From assembly GCA_937876195.1 (NCBI GenBank), contig CALEIK010000013.1:58343-122342 (forward strand): a stretch of DNA of 64,000 bases. The letters are read 5' to 3'. Within the stretch, counting starts at the first letter, position 1. The number at the start of each line of letters is the position of its first letter. Positions 45,063 through 53,713 of this stretch are shown one piece after another. The position numbers were made by a program, and so were the translations under genes. The notes under the pieces are model-generated. The model did no database searches. It was not told where the DNA came from and worked only from the letters and a program-made list of their open reading frames with translations. This DNA is from an uncultured Flavobacteriales bacterium (lineage in GTDB: Bacteria; Bacteroidota; Bacteroidia; Flavobacteriales_D; Crocinitomicaceae).

Positions 45063-46451
45063 ATGAAAAAAATAATTTTTACAGCCACAATCGCCCTAAC
45101 AATGACGCTTACGACACAAGCGCAACAATTCACCTTATCGAAAGGAGTCGTCGTAGGTTGCTCAGGTGCAAATTCACTTACCGATCTTTCCAAAAATGTA
45201 ACGGTAACAATAGAGGGTGGTAAAGGAACGATGGTGCTAAAAAGTATGAATTGCAGTAAAACGATTGAAGCCATGTCTATGGGGGTAATAAACAGTTCAA
45301 CCAACGGTACCGGTTACTACAATACTAAAGACGGTAAAGGTTTTATCATTGAAAATGGTAACAAACTCATCGTATTTAGCAGGAAAGACGGGAAATATGA
45401 AGTAACTGGTGTCGGACATACAGATAAAAAACAAGCAAAAACATTGGATGCAACAGCAGAACAAAACAACTATATGTCTCAGTTTGCTCAATTTGATGTG
45501 TTGATTGCAAATGCAAAAGAGGCAGAAAAGAAGGCGAAAATGGAGGCGAATACGTTGCCTGTTCCTTCAGGAAATTATACGGATAAACACGGGATTTCCG
45601 GTCTATATTATTTCTCAGAACCTTCCGAAGTTTTCCTTAGTGAATACAAAGAGCACATTTATATCAATTCAATACAACTAGAATTAGTTGAAGGTGTTGG
45701 TGTAGACCCACTATTAAAGGCTCATTACCGAGATGGCAGCCACGATAAGTTCTATATATTCAATGATGTCGCGGATAGAATGAGAAAAGGACAAGAGGTA
45801 AAACTATTTGACTTCACAGGCGACAATATGAATTTAACAAAAGTATTTAAAGGCACCGATCTTCAAATGATTGAAGAAGGAGTTTGGATTGTCCACTGTT
45901 ACGGGTCGATGACAGGAAGATTAGATTGTTCCATAGCAGAATACTATCCGAAAAAAGATAAAGGAGGTAATGAAATTAAGAAGTTTTTTATAATCGGAAA
46001 GGATAAGGCAAGAGTGGAAGAACTTTCAAAAGATTACAACAAATCTTTAGAGTTGGCGAGTGCAAAACGTGTTGAAAGATGTGAATACCTGAATGCCTTA
46101 GAAGCTGCTAAAAAACCGATGCCAGCTCCAGGAATGAAAAATGCTGCTTTACTTTCCGAAATTACAACAGTTACCAAATTGGGAACTGCCCATTGGCCTC
46201 AAAAAATGGAATACTGCTATATAAAGGGGTCAGATTGGGTGACAATTAAAAATAAATACTCTGGACTAATAACCGGAAGAATTTTAAGTGTAATAGTCGT
46301 AATGAAAACAGATGGTGGAAAGTGCCAATGGGAAGAAGTGTCAGTAGCTCAGGATTTTGACGGAGCCAATTATGGTAAAACTTATTATCGCGGTAATACT
46401 CAAATCATTGTTCCAGTTGATTGCGCCACAGCCATGAAGTACAAAAAATAA
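45063..46451 (+). CDS. Large exported protein of unknown function
   Basis: This 462-residue protein has a signal peptide from the ATG at 45063 (MKKIIFTATIALTMTLTTQAQ); the ATG at 45021 lies inside the LRR gene and would put a non-signal stretch first. I recognise no domain. The body is Lys- and Asp-rich, with a predicted coiled-coil segment near residues 150-165 (AKEAEKKAKMEAN) and another near 325-345, and pairs of Cys (VGCSGANSL, KSMNCSKTI, WIVHCYGSM, GRLDCSIAE). It lacks the T9SS tail of its three neighbours, so it may stay in the periplasm. A strong terminator 130 bases later closes the operon. Confidence 0.75.
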   Translation: MKKIIFTATIALTMTLTTQAQQFTLSKGVVVGCSGANSLTDLSKNVTVTIEGGKGTMVLKSMNCSKTIEAMSMGVINSSTNGTGYYNTKDGKGFIIENGNKLIVFSRKDGKYEVTGVGHTDKKQAKTLDATAEQNNYMSQFAQFDVLIANAKEAEKKAKMEANTLPVPSGNYTDKHGISGLYYFSEPSEVFLSEYKEHIYINSIQLELVEGVGVDPLLKAHYRDGSHDKFYIFNDVADRMRKGQEVKLFDFTGDNMNLTKVFKGTDLQMIEEGVWIVHCYGSMTGRLDCSIAEYYPKKDKGGNEIKKFFIIGKDKARVEELSKDYNKSLELASAKRVERCEYLNALEAAKKPMPAPGMKNAALLSEITTVTKLGTAHWPQKMEYCYIKGSDWVTIKNKYSGLITGRILSVIVVMKTDGGKCQWEEVSVAQDFDGANYGKTYYRGNTQIIVPVDCATAMKYKK

Positions 46452-46580
46452 ACACAATCAAATCTATAAACAATGAATTCATGAACCCATTATTTATAAC
46501 TCATGAATATAAAGAAGTTTCACAGCTGTGTGTAACAAAAGCAAAGTAGTTTTTTCATCTATTTTAAATTTAGTTAAATC

Positions 46581-46610
46581 GTCCCCATTTGCACAGAGTG
46601 GGGACTTTTT
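46581..46610 (+). terminator. Rho-independent terminator
   Basis: A 7-bp GC-rich stem (gtcccca / tggggac, 46581-46587 with 46599-46605), an 11-base loop and five Ts. It ends the exported-protein operon. The plus-strand reading frame here (about 66 codons) looks spurious. Confidence 0.85.
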
Positions 46611-46628
46611 ACTTGATGTTGGTCTACT

Positions 46629-47159
46629 TTATATAGACCTCTTCGCGAACTCCCACATAACAATCCCAGCGCAAACCGAGACATTCAAACTGTGTTTTGT
46701 CCCAAACTGTGGAATTTCAATGATATAATTCGAAGCGTCAATCACATCTTGATTCACACCATTGACTTCATTACCGAACACCAATGCATAATGCGCATCC
46801 GGCAGATTCTTCACATCCTGAAGCATCGTTGTTTCTTCCGTTTGCTCAATAGAACAAATCTTGACTCCTTTTGCTTTCAGTTCATTCACGACTTCCATTG
46901 TTGTAGCACGGTGTTCCCATGCAATGGTTTCTGTCGCTCCCAAAGCCGTTTTTTGAATTTCACGGTGTGGTGGTGTCGCTGTGATTCCACACAAGTAAAT
47001 TTTATCCACATTAAAAGCATCACTGGTTCTAAAAAAAGCGCCAACGTTCGTCAGACTTCTAATTTCATCCAAGATGATCGTGATTGGAAACTTCTCCTGC
47101 CCCTTGAATTCCTCTTCGGAGACACGGTTTAATTCCCATAATTTTAATTTCCTATTCAT
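46629..47159 (-). CDS. TrmH/SpoU-family RNA 2'-O-ribose methyltransferase
   Basis: This 176-residue SPOUT enzyme methylates a ribose 2'-OH in tRNA or rRNA with S-adenosylmethionine. The family motifs are ILDEIRSLTNVGAFFRTSDA (motif 1 with the catalytic Arg), YALVFGNEVNGVNQDVID (motif 2) and IEIPQFGTKHSLNVSVCAGI (motif 3, which forms the knotted SAM site). It is the short form without an N-terminal RNA-binding domain, so the target may be tRNA position 18 or an rRNA site, not decidable here. It is convergent with the exported-protein operon and divergent from mutS. Confidence 0.93.
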   Translation of the reverse strand: MNRKLKLWELNRVSEEEFKGQEKFPITIILDEIRSLTNVGAFFRTSDAFNVDKIYLCGITATPPHREIQKTALGATETIAWEHRATTMEVVNELKAKGVKICSIEQTEETTMLQDVKNLPDAHYALVFGNEVNGVNQDVIDASNYIIEIPQFGTKHSLNVSVCAGIVMWEFAKRSI

Positions 47160-47329
47160 TAATTGGATTTTAAGACTTCAAGAGCCAAGACAATAAGACT
47201 TAACTTCTCGTCTTTCCACAAAATTAATCATTAAATAATCCATTTGTTGAAAAGATAGACTCATTTCATTCCAATGCTCTCATCTCGAATCTTTACTTTT
47301 ATACGACGAAATTCGAAAAATCAGAAAAA

Positions 47330-49966
47330 TTGACAAAAAGCAAGGTAGCAAATAAGCCCAGTGAAACTCCTTTGATGAAACAATACAATGCCATCAAAGC
47401 ACGTCATCCTCAGGCTTTACTGCTGTTTAGAGTTGGTGATTTCTACGAGACTTTTGGAGAAGATGCCATTATTGCTTCAAAGATTTTGGGCATTGTCCTG
47501 ACAAAACGAGGTGCTGGATCTTCTTCGGAGATTGAATTAGCTGGATTTCCGCACCATTCGATGGACACGTATCTTCCTAAATTGGTGAGAGCGGGACAAC
47601 GTGTAGCAGTCTGCGACCAGTTGGAAGATCCTAAAATGACCAAAACGATTGTCAAACGAGGCGTCACAGAGTTAGTAACTCCTGGTGTTTCCTTTAACGA
47701 TCAAGTACTTGATACTGCAAAAAATAATTTTCTGTGTTCCGTTCATTTTGGGAAAGACATTACTGGAATCGCTTTTTTAGATGTCTCTACTGGTGAGTTT
47801 TTAGTCGCACAAGGTTCTAAAGAATACATTGAAAAGTTAATTCAGGGATTTGAACCTTCAGAAATCATCTACAACAAACGCGACGGTAAAATCTACGATG
47901 AATGTTTTGGTAACGCTTACTATTCCTTCCGTTTGGAAGATTGGGTGTATACCGAGGATTATGCGCATGAAAAATTGAATCAACAATTTGGCACTAATTC
48001 ACTCAAAGGTTTTGGTGTCGAAGCAATGGATATGGCAATCATTGCCGCTGGTGCAATTGTGCATTACCTTTCGGAAAATCAACACGAACGTTTGGGGCAT
48101 ATCACAGCGCTGTCGAGAATTGAAGAAGATAAATACGTTTGGCTGGATCGATTCACCATTCGAAATCTAGAATTAATCAGTTCACCGCATGAAAATGCAA
48201 CAACGCTCATTCAAATCATGGATCAAACCAAAACTCCCATGGGTGGTCGTTTGATGAAACGTTGGATGGTGTTACCTTTAAAAGATTTAACACCTATTCA
48301 AAATAGATTAGATGCCGTTGAAGCATTTTTTAAAAACGAAGATTGCTCCTACGAATTAGGAGAACGACTCAAGCAAATCAATGATTTAGAACGTATCATT
48401 TCGAAGGTCGCAGTAGGAAAAATCAATCCACGAGAAGTTTTGCAACTTCAGCGAACATTAAAGCAATTGAATCCCATCAAGGAGGTCATCGTTGAAATGA
48501 AGTCTGATGTGTTGAATCGCATTGCAGATCGAATTAATCCTTGTGCAGATTTATTGGAAACGATTTCTAAAACCATTCACGAAGACGCCGCTGTTCAAAT
48601 TGGTAAAGGAAAGGTGATTGCGGACGGGGTGAACGCGGAACTGGATGAACTGAGAGCAATTTCCTTCTCTGGTAAAGATTATTTGCAGGCACTGCAAGAA
48701 AGAGAGAGTGAACGCACAGGGATTTCAAGTCTAAAAGTTTCGTTCAACAATGTGTTTGGGTATTATCTTGAAGTAAGAAACGCGCACAAGGATAAAGTTC
48801 CCGAAGAGTGGATCCGTAAACAAACACTAGTCAATGCTGAGCGATACATTACCGAAGAACTGAAGGAATACGAATCAAAAATATTGGGTGCTGAAGAGAA
48901 AATTTATGCGCTCGAATCGCGTTTGTATCAAGACCTTGTCTTTGCAATGGCCGATTATATCCAACCGATTCAACTTGATGCATCTCTTATTGCACAATTG
49001 GACTGTTTGTTGTCATTTTCGGAAACAGCACACGCAAACAATTATGTCAAACCAGAAGTCAACGATTCATTTGCCATTGACATAAACGAAGGAAGACATC
49101 CTGTGATTGAAAAGCAGTTAGGTGTTGGTCACGAGTACATTTCTAACGATGTGTACTTGGACAACGAAACACAACAAATCATGATGATTACTGGTCCAAA
49201 CATGTCTGGTAAGAGTGCTTTATTACGACAAACTGCGTTGATTTCCATCATGGCACAAATGGGAAGCTTTGTCCCCGCAAAAGCAGCAACATTGGGACTC
49301 GTCGACAAAGTTTTTACGCGCGTTGGGGCTTCCGATAATATTTCTTCAGGTGAATCGACCTTCATGGTAGAAATGAATGAGACGTCGAGCATTTTGAATA
49401 ATCTTTCGAACCGATCGTTGATTCTTTTGGATGAAATCGGTCGCGGAACGAGCACCTACGACGGAATTTCCATTGCTTGGGCAATTGCCGAGTACGTCCA
49501 CGATCACCCTAAAATGAAAGGGAAAACATTGTTTGCCACGCATTATCACGAGTTGAACGAAATGACCAATCGTTTTGATCGTATTAAGAATTTCAATGTC
49601 TCTGTGAAAGAAGTCGGTAAGAAAATTCTCTTTCTCCGAAAATTAGTAGAGGGTGGCAGCGAACATTCATTTGGGATTCATGTGGCTAAATTGGCTGGAA
49701 TGCCTACACAAGTGCTAGACCGTGCGACAAGTATGCTTGCTCAGCTGGAAGCAACACATGAATTGTCGGGAAAAAAGGGCGCTCAGAAAGCTGGAAAAAA
49801 AGCGTCAAACAACGGTGTCGAAGACATGCAGTTAAGCTTCTTTCAATTAAACGATCCCGTTTTGGAACAAATTAGGGAAGAGTTGGTAAGTATTGATATC
49901 AATACACTTACACCCGTTGAAGCATTAATGAAGCTCAATGAGATAAAAAAACTCACAGGCGGCTGA
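47330..49966 (+). CDS. mutS: DNA mismatch repair ATPase MutS
   Basis: MutS binds mispaired bases and, after ATP exchange, recruits MutL. The mismatch-binding domain has the Phe-x-Glu motif at Phe38-Glu40 (VGDFYETFGED). The ATPase domain has the Walker A motif GPNMSGKSALLRQ (Ser and Ala where Gly and Thr are usual), STFMVEMNETS, Walker B LILLDEIGRGTSTYDG and the ATHYHELNE loop. The C-terminal ~90 residues are the helical dimerisation part. I accept the TTG at 47330 because the residues it adds (MTKSKVANKPSETPLMKQYN) match typical Bacteroidota MutS N-termini, and no ATG lies upstream in frame. It has its own leader and is 90 bases from the lipoprotein gene after it. Confidence 0.97.
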   Translation: MTKSKVANKPSETPLMKQYNAIKARHPQALLLFRVGDFYETFGEDAIIASKILGIVLTKRGAGSSSEIELAGFPHHSMDTYLPKLVRAGQRVAVCDQLEDPKMTKTIVKRGVTELVTPGVSFNDQVLDTAKNNFLCSVHFGKDITGIAFLDVSTGEFLVAQGSKEYIEKLIQGFEPSEIIYNKRDGKIYDECFGNAYYSFRLEDWVYTEDYAHEKLNQQFGTNSLKGFGVEAMDMAIIAAGAIVHYLSENQHERLGHITALSRIEEDKYVWLDRFTIRNLELISSPHENATTLIQIMDQTKTPMGGRLMKRWMVLPLKDLTPIQNRLDAVEAFFKNEDCSYELGERLKQINDLERIISKVAVGKINPREVLQLQRTLKQLNPIKEVIVEMKSDVLNRIADRINPCADLLETISKTIHEDAAVQIGKGKVIADGVNAELDELRAISFSGKDYLQALQERESERTGISSLKVSFNNVFGYYLEVRNAHKDKVPEEWIRKQTLVNAERYITEELKEYESKILGAEEKIYALESRLYQDLVFAMADYIQPIQLDASLIAQLDCLLSFSETAHANNYVKPEVNDSFAIDINEGRHPVIEKQLGVGHEYISNDVYLDNETQQIMMITGPNMSGKSALLRQTALISIMAQMGSFVPAKAATLGLVDKVFTRVGASDNISSGESTFMVEMNETSSILNNLSNRSLILLDEIGRGTSTYDGISIAWAIAEYVHDHPKMKGKTLFATHYHELNEMTNRFDRIKNFNVSVKEVGKKILFLRKLVEGGSEHSFGIHVAKLAGMPTQVLDRATSMLAQLEATHELSGKKGAQKAGKKASNNGVEDMQLSFFQLNDPVLEQIREELVSIDINTLTPVEALMKLNEIKKLTGG

Positions 49967-50056
49967 TTTTTGTATTATCGTAACCTTAATTAAAGAAAAT
50001 TAACAGCTTCAATCAATTTGAACTAATACTTTGGCCGAAACTTAAAAGTATACATT

Positions 50057-50434
50057 ATGAAAGCCCCTATTATTGCACTATTTTTAGCATTGGTCTCTTG
50101 CAACAAAGAACCAAATGTTACAATTACTGGAAATAAATCGACTGCCGCTGTCATGGAAGAAGTTGTACTATCGATTGATGCAACAAGCGATAAAAAAATA
50201 AAATCCCTAGTAGTTGATGCAATCCTGTATTCGGATTCAGGCATACACAATACAGGACGGTATTACATTAATGACGACAAAGCAAAAGTAATTAATGATC
50301 AATTCACCTTTTTAATTCCTGAGAGTTTTATCAACCTAACTATTGCTCCTGGTGATTATTATCAGTTCACCGTTTATACAGAAACTGGAAATAATTTAAC
50401 AACCACAGCTTGGAAAGTTGAAGTGACACCCTGA
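50057..50434 (+). CDS. Small putative lipoprotein
   Basis: This 125-residue protein opens with a lipoprotein signal (MKAPIIALFLALVSCNKEPN) with Cys15 as the lipidated residue in LVSC. The mature part shows strand-rich Ig-like features (VTITGNKSTAAVMEEVVLSI, YYQFTVYTETGN). I recognise no known domain; a periplasmic or outer-membrane role is likely. It stands between mutS and the tRNA genes with no clear promoter. Confidence 0.7.
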   Translation: MKAPIIALFLALVSCNKEPNVTITGNKSTAAVMEEVVLSIDATSDKKIKSLVVDAILYSDSGIHNTGRYYINDDKAKVINDQFTFLIPESFINLTIAPGDYYQFTVYTETGNNLTTTAWKVEVTP

Positions 50435-50533
50435 TTTGTTCTTCATTTCACTTCAGCGGTTTCATATCACCTTCAAAAAAGTGCTGATTTCGATTTTTTT
50501 CAGTCTGAACTAAGAAAATTTAAAAAATCGTAT

Positions 50534-50541
50534 TACATTTG
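50534..50541 (+). promoter_or_regulatory. -7 box upstream of the tRNA genes
   Basis: TACATTTG is an exact TAnnTTTG match ending 129 bases before tRNA-Gly. No good TTTG lies at the expected distance upstream, so this is the -7 part only. A partial copy of the tRNA 5' end and the tRNA genes lie downstream. Confidence 0.5.
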
Positions 50542-50594
50542 TCGCCCACCGCAAAACGATGCAGTGCGAATTTGAAACCAAGCGTTAAAATTAA

Positions 50595-50611
50595 TATAAG
50601 CGGGCGTAGCT
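50595..50611 (+). repeat. Partial copy of the tRNA-Gly 5' end
   Basis: The 17 bases tataagcgggcgtagct occur here and again at 50666-50682, at the start of the intact tRNA-Gly, 71 bases apart. Only the acceptor 5' strand and the first bases of the D arm are copied. The following bases fold as tgcttc ... gaagca, so this is a relic, not a gene. Confidence 0.75.
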
Positions 50612-50670
50612 TGCTTCTCCACTACGTTACGAAGCACACGCAGGGGTCGGTTGAAATAAGCTTAGTATAA

Positions 50671-50742
50671 GCGGGCGTAGCTCAGGGGTAGAGCATAACC
50701 TTGCCAAGGTTAGGGTCGTGAGTTCGAATCTCATCGCCCGCT
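50671..50742 (+). tRNA. tRNA-Gly(GCC)
   Basis: The 72-base cloverleaf has acceptor gcgggcg / cgcccgc, a D arm with gctc, an anticodon arm taacc-TTGCCAA-ggtta with anticodon GCC, and a T arm gtgag-TTCGAAT-ctcat. The discriminator is T and CCA is not encoded. A hairpin with a T tract follows. Confidence 0.95.
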
Positions 50743-50753
50743 CAATACAAAAT

Positions 50754-50844
50754 CCAGCTTTGCTGGCTTTTGAAATTGACTAAAAAAGTGAAGCTCGCTT
50801 CGACTTTTTGTTGTGGATTTTAAAAGTACACTTCGTAGAAGTGT
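50754..50844. repeat. Train of short hairpins between the tRNA genes
   Basis: Three hairpins are strung together: ccagc-ttt-gctgg at 50754-50766, the terminator-like stem at 50783-50809, and acacttc-gta-gaagtgt at 50828-50844. Each is followed by tttgaa-like bases. The region to tRNA-Leu holds no reading frame. Confidence 0.6.
50783..50809 (+). terminator. Terminator after tRNA-Gly
   Basis: aaaaagtgaagc (50783-50794) pairs with gcttc-g-acttttt (50797-50809) with one bulged base and a 2-base loop, ending in five Ts. It lies 41 bases after tRNA-Gly. Whether it stops all transcription before tRNA-Leu is unknown. Confidence 0.6.
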
Positions 50845-50954
50845 TGTTTTGAATTGAAAGCCTCCCTTTTGGAGATCACGTAAGTAATCTCTTTTGAAAG
50901 CGGAGAATTGAACAAAAAAAATACTACCAGATTTATCTGTCCGATAAATCAAAT

Positions 50955-51038
50955 GCTCGAGTGGTGGAATTGGTAGACACGCCGGACTTAAAATCCTGTG
51001 CTCTTAGGGGCGTGCGGGTTCAAGTCCCGCCTCGAGTA
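50955..51038 (+). tRNA. tRNA-Leu(TAA)
   Basis: The 84-base cloverleaf has acceptor gctcgag / ctcgagt (G1 opposite T72), a D arm with tggtaga, an anticodon loop CTTAAAA with anticodon TAA, a long variable arm (gctcttaggggc) and a T arm gcggg-TTCAAGT-cccgc. The anticodon stem contains one mismatch (position 28 with 42). CCA is not encoded. Confidence 0.92.
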
Positions 51039-51040
51039 CA

Positions 51041-51089
51041 AAATCAGAGTGAGAATGAGAGCGAGAGCGAACATTCTGCTCTGATTTTT
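51041..51089 (+). terminator. Long terminator hairpin, copy 1, after tRNA-Leu
   Basis: A 9-bp stem (aaatcagag / ctctgattt) with an inner 6-bp stem (agaatg / cattct) and five final Ts. It starts two bases after the tRNA. It has the same design as the copy at 51223-51274. A more distant complementary tract at ~51112-51140 can also pair with its left arm. Confidence 0.75.
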
Positions 51090-51222
51090 AGCTTTGCTGC
51101 TACTTCGTGGTCTTCACTCTCACACTCATTCTCGCTCTTCTTGAATTTTTTTCAGATGCTTAAATCGTTTTGACCCCATACGGACAATCAAACCGGTTCG
51201 ACAATACAATCATATCCTGTAC

Positions 51223-51274
51223 AAAAACAGAGTGAGAAACAGAGCGAGAGCAGAGTTTCTGCTCTGTTTTTTTT
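51223..51274 (+). terminator. Long terminator-like hairpin, copy 2
   Basis: A 10-bp stem (aaaaacagag / ctctgttttt) with an inner stem (agaaac / gtttct) and a run of eight Ts. The loop keeps the agagcgagag core of copy 1, while both stems differ by paired changes. No gene lies directly before it. Confidence 0.75.
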
Positions 51275-51334
51275 ATTCTCACACTCATTCATCTACAAAA
51301 AAACAGCGAAAAAGAAAAATACTATATTTAAGCT

Positions 51335-53434
51335 GTGAAAAAGGTCCTATTTATATTCTGCTTATTCGCTGTTCAACAATGCGTTGCGCAATTGAACCTT
51401 GACAGCTTGTGGAAAATTTACCACAATGAGCAAAAATCGGATTCAATCCGATTAATGGCAATGTGGTTTATTGCGTACGATGGTTACCTCTACAACGATC
51501 CAGATAGCAGTTATATCCTCGCACAGGAAATGTATGATTTTGCAAAGAAAAAAGGTGAACTTCAATATCAAGGATTCGCGCTTGGAACGCAGGGTTCGGC
51601 TTGCTACTATTTAGGTAAACTCGACTTAGCGATCGATTGTCACGAAAAAGCGCTAAAAATTCATGAAAAACTCAAAAATCACGGTTCTGCAGCGAGTTCC
51701 TACAACAACATCGCCAATATTTACCGTGAACGTGGTCAACAGGCCGAAGCAATCGATTATTTTGTAAAAGCACTGAAGACATACGAAAAAATGGATCATA
51801 AGGCCGCAATAAGTACTGTGCTCGGAAATTTAGGAGCCGTTTATGCTGATATGGGTGATACCGAAAATTCACGCATTTGGTACCAGAAGGCAATCCAAGT
51901 CAAAAAGCAGACAGATGATAAAATTGGACTTTCACTTCTATTGACTGGAATTGGAGCAAGGTACTTAAATGAAGGTGTATACGATAGTGCCATGTATTAT
52001 CAACGGGAAAGTTTGAAAATTAGACGGTCCATCGACAATAAAAACGGCATTGCACACTCCATCAACCACATTGGACAAATTCATTTGGCTACTGGCGACT
52101 TGGACAGCGCAATGATTTACTTCAATGAAAGTTTGAGCCGTTTTGAAGACCTTAAAATGGCTTCTGGAATTTCTGATGTGTGCTCCAATATTGCAACAAT
52201 TTATCAGCAACAAGGGAAAACACGAAAAGCAATGTCCTTTGCCAAAAGAGCACTGGATGCTGCAGAACAAAGTCAAGCTTTGGACGCACAACGCGACGTG
52301 AGCTTTATGCTTTATGAGCTATACAAAAAGACTGGGAATTTCCGATCTGCTCTGCAAATGTACGAGACCCACATTCTCTCCAGAGACAGCATGTTCAAAA
52401 TGGAAAACAAAAGCGCCATCTTAAAGCAAAAATTCCAGTACGATTACGAAAAGAAAACATTAGCAGATAACCTGAAACGTAACGAGGAGAAGAAACGGCA
52501 GGACCTCGAACATGAAAAGGAAACGCAACAAAAGGAAACCATTATTATTGCTGTTGTCATAGGGCTTGTGTTGGTCATTGTCTTTTTAATTTTTGTATTC
52601 AACCGATTAAAAATTACCAAGCGACAAAAGTTGGTCATTGAAGAACAAAAGGAAAAAGTGGAATTAGCCCACAGTGAACTGGAAGAAAAAAACACAGAAA
52701 TTCTTGCTTCAATCACCTACGCAAAACGCATTCAATCAGCCATTCTTCCACCCGATAAAGTCGTTAAAGAGTATTTGCAAAAATCATTTATCCTATACAA
52801 ACCAAAGGACATCGTGGCTGGAGATTTTTACTGGATGCAACATCAGGACAATAAAATCCTATTCGCAGCAGCAGATTGTACAGGTCACGGCGTTCCTGGA
52901 GCGATGGTCAGTGTGGTGTGTAACAATGCCTTGAATCGTTCTGTAAAAGAATTTGGATTGACGGATCCAGGTCAGATCTTAGACAAGACCCGAGAAATCG
53001 TCATTGAGGAATTTGAAAAGAGCAATGAAGATGTAAAAGACGGAATGGACATTGCCTTGTGTTCTCTGGAAGGAAACACGCTACACTTTGCAGGCGCCAA
53101 CAATCCCCTTTGGATTATTCGCAATGGTGAAGTACTGGAAACAAAAGCGAACAAACAACCCATCGGAAAATTTGATCATCAAGAGGCATATACGACACAC
53201 ACCTTTGCATTGGAGCCTGGTGACACTTTCTATATATTCTCAGACGGTTACGTTGATCAATTCGGCGGAGAACGTGGAAAAAAACTAATGTCTGGCGCGT
53301 TGAAAAGACTTCTGTTGGACATCAATGCGAAAACAATGGAAGAACAAAAAATACTGCTCGATAACTATTTTGAACAATGGAGAGGGGAGCACGACCAAAT
53401 TGACGATGTATGTATGATTGGTGTGCGGATCTAA
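51335..53434 (+). CDS. TPR-containing SpoIIE-family (PP2C) serine phosphatase
   Basis: This 699-residue protein starts with GTG at 51335, giving a signal peptide (MKKVLFIFCLFAVQQCVAQ). Residues ~30-370 form TPR repeats (LDLAIDCHEKALKIHEKLKN, QQAEAIDYFVKALKTYEKM, NSRIWYQKAIQVKKQTDDK). A charged coiled-coil follows, then a membrane helix (TIIIAVVIGLVLVIVFLIFV, ~400-420) and a second coiled-coil. The C-terminal PP2C/SpoIIE domain has KPKDIVAGDFYWM, AADCTGHGVPGAMVS and FIFSDGYVDQFGG with the metal-binding Asp residues. The layout suggests a periplasmic TPR sensor that controls a cytoplasmic phosphatase acting on an anti-sigma-antagonist-type target; that last step is inference. Confidence 0.93.
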   Translation: MKKVLFIFCLFAVQQCVAQLNLDSLWKIYHNEQKSDSIRLMAMWFIAYDGYLYNDPDSSYILAQEMYDFAKKKGELQYQGFALGTQGSACYYLGKLDLAIDCHEKALKIHEKLKNHGSAASSYNNIANIYRERGQQAEAIDYFVKALKTYEKMDHKAAISTVLGNLGAVYADMGDTENSRIWYQKAIQVKKQTDDKIGLSLLLTGIGARYLNEGVYDSAMYYQRESLKIRRSIDNKNGIAHSINHIGQIHLATGDLDSAMIYFNESLSRFEDLKMASGISDVCSNIATIYQQQGKTRKAMSFAKRALDAAEQSQALDAQRDVSFMLYELYKKTGNFRSALQMYETHILSRDSMFKMENKSAILKQKFQYDYEKKTLADNLKRNEEKKRQDLEHEKETQQKETIIIAVVIGLVLVIVFLIFVFNRLKITKRQKLVIEEQKEKVELAHSELEEKNTEILASITYAKRIQSAILPPDKVVKEYLQKSFILYKPKDIVAGDFYWMQHQDNKILFAAADCTGHGVPGAMVSVVCNNALNRSVKEFGLTDPGQILDKTREIVIEEFEKSNEDVKDGMDIALCSLEGNTLHFAGANNPLWIIRNGEVLETKANKQPIGKFDHQEAYTTHTFALEPGDTFYIFSDGYVDQFGGERGKKLMSGALKRLLLDINAKTMEEQKILLDNYFEQWRGEHDQIDDVCMIGVRI

Positions 53435-53500
53435 ATTTCTGTAGATCTATGGATTTTTAATTTAAATAAGAATTAACCGCACCACGAAGTAGCACCTCTA

Positions 53501-53518
53501 CCTGGCGATAGACAGGGA
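53501..53518. repeat. Second copy of the dispersed cctggcg repeat
   Basis: cctggcgatagacaggga matches the folA-end copy (16171-16188) at 16 of 18 bases. It lies in the 279-base spacer between the phosphatase and ChaN genes. Confidence 0.6.
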
Positions 53519-53620
53519 AGGTAAAGGCACAATTTAAAAGTGAAAGGTCAATAGGAGGCTAATATTGATATACAAAACCAACTAGTGTGAAATTGGCAAA
53601 GTAAGTGCACAATGTATGAA

Positions 53621-53641
53621 GAGTCGTCTAAAAGACGACTC
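53621..53641. terminator. Possible bidirectional terminator
   Basis: A perfect 9-bp stem (gagtcgtct / agacgactc) with an aaa loop lies between the convergent phosphatase and ChaN genes. The T tract is interrupted (ccttagcgatctttttt), so termination strength is uncertain. Confidence 0.45.
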
Positions 53642-53713
53642 CTTAGCGATCTTTTTTCGCCAACAGCATTTCCATATACCTTGCGCGCTTTGTGATAAAA
53701 AAATCATTTCAGC

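Noticed and set aside
46528..46728. 66-codon plus-strand frame
   Set aside because: It crosses the operon terminator and the end of the TrmH-family gene, and has no family-like sequence.
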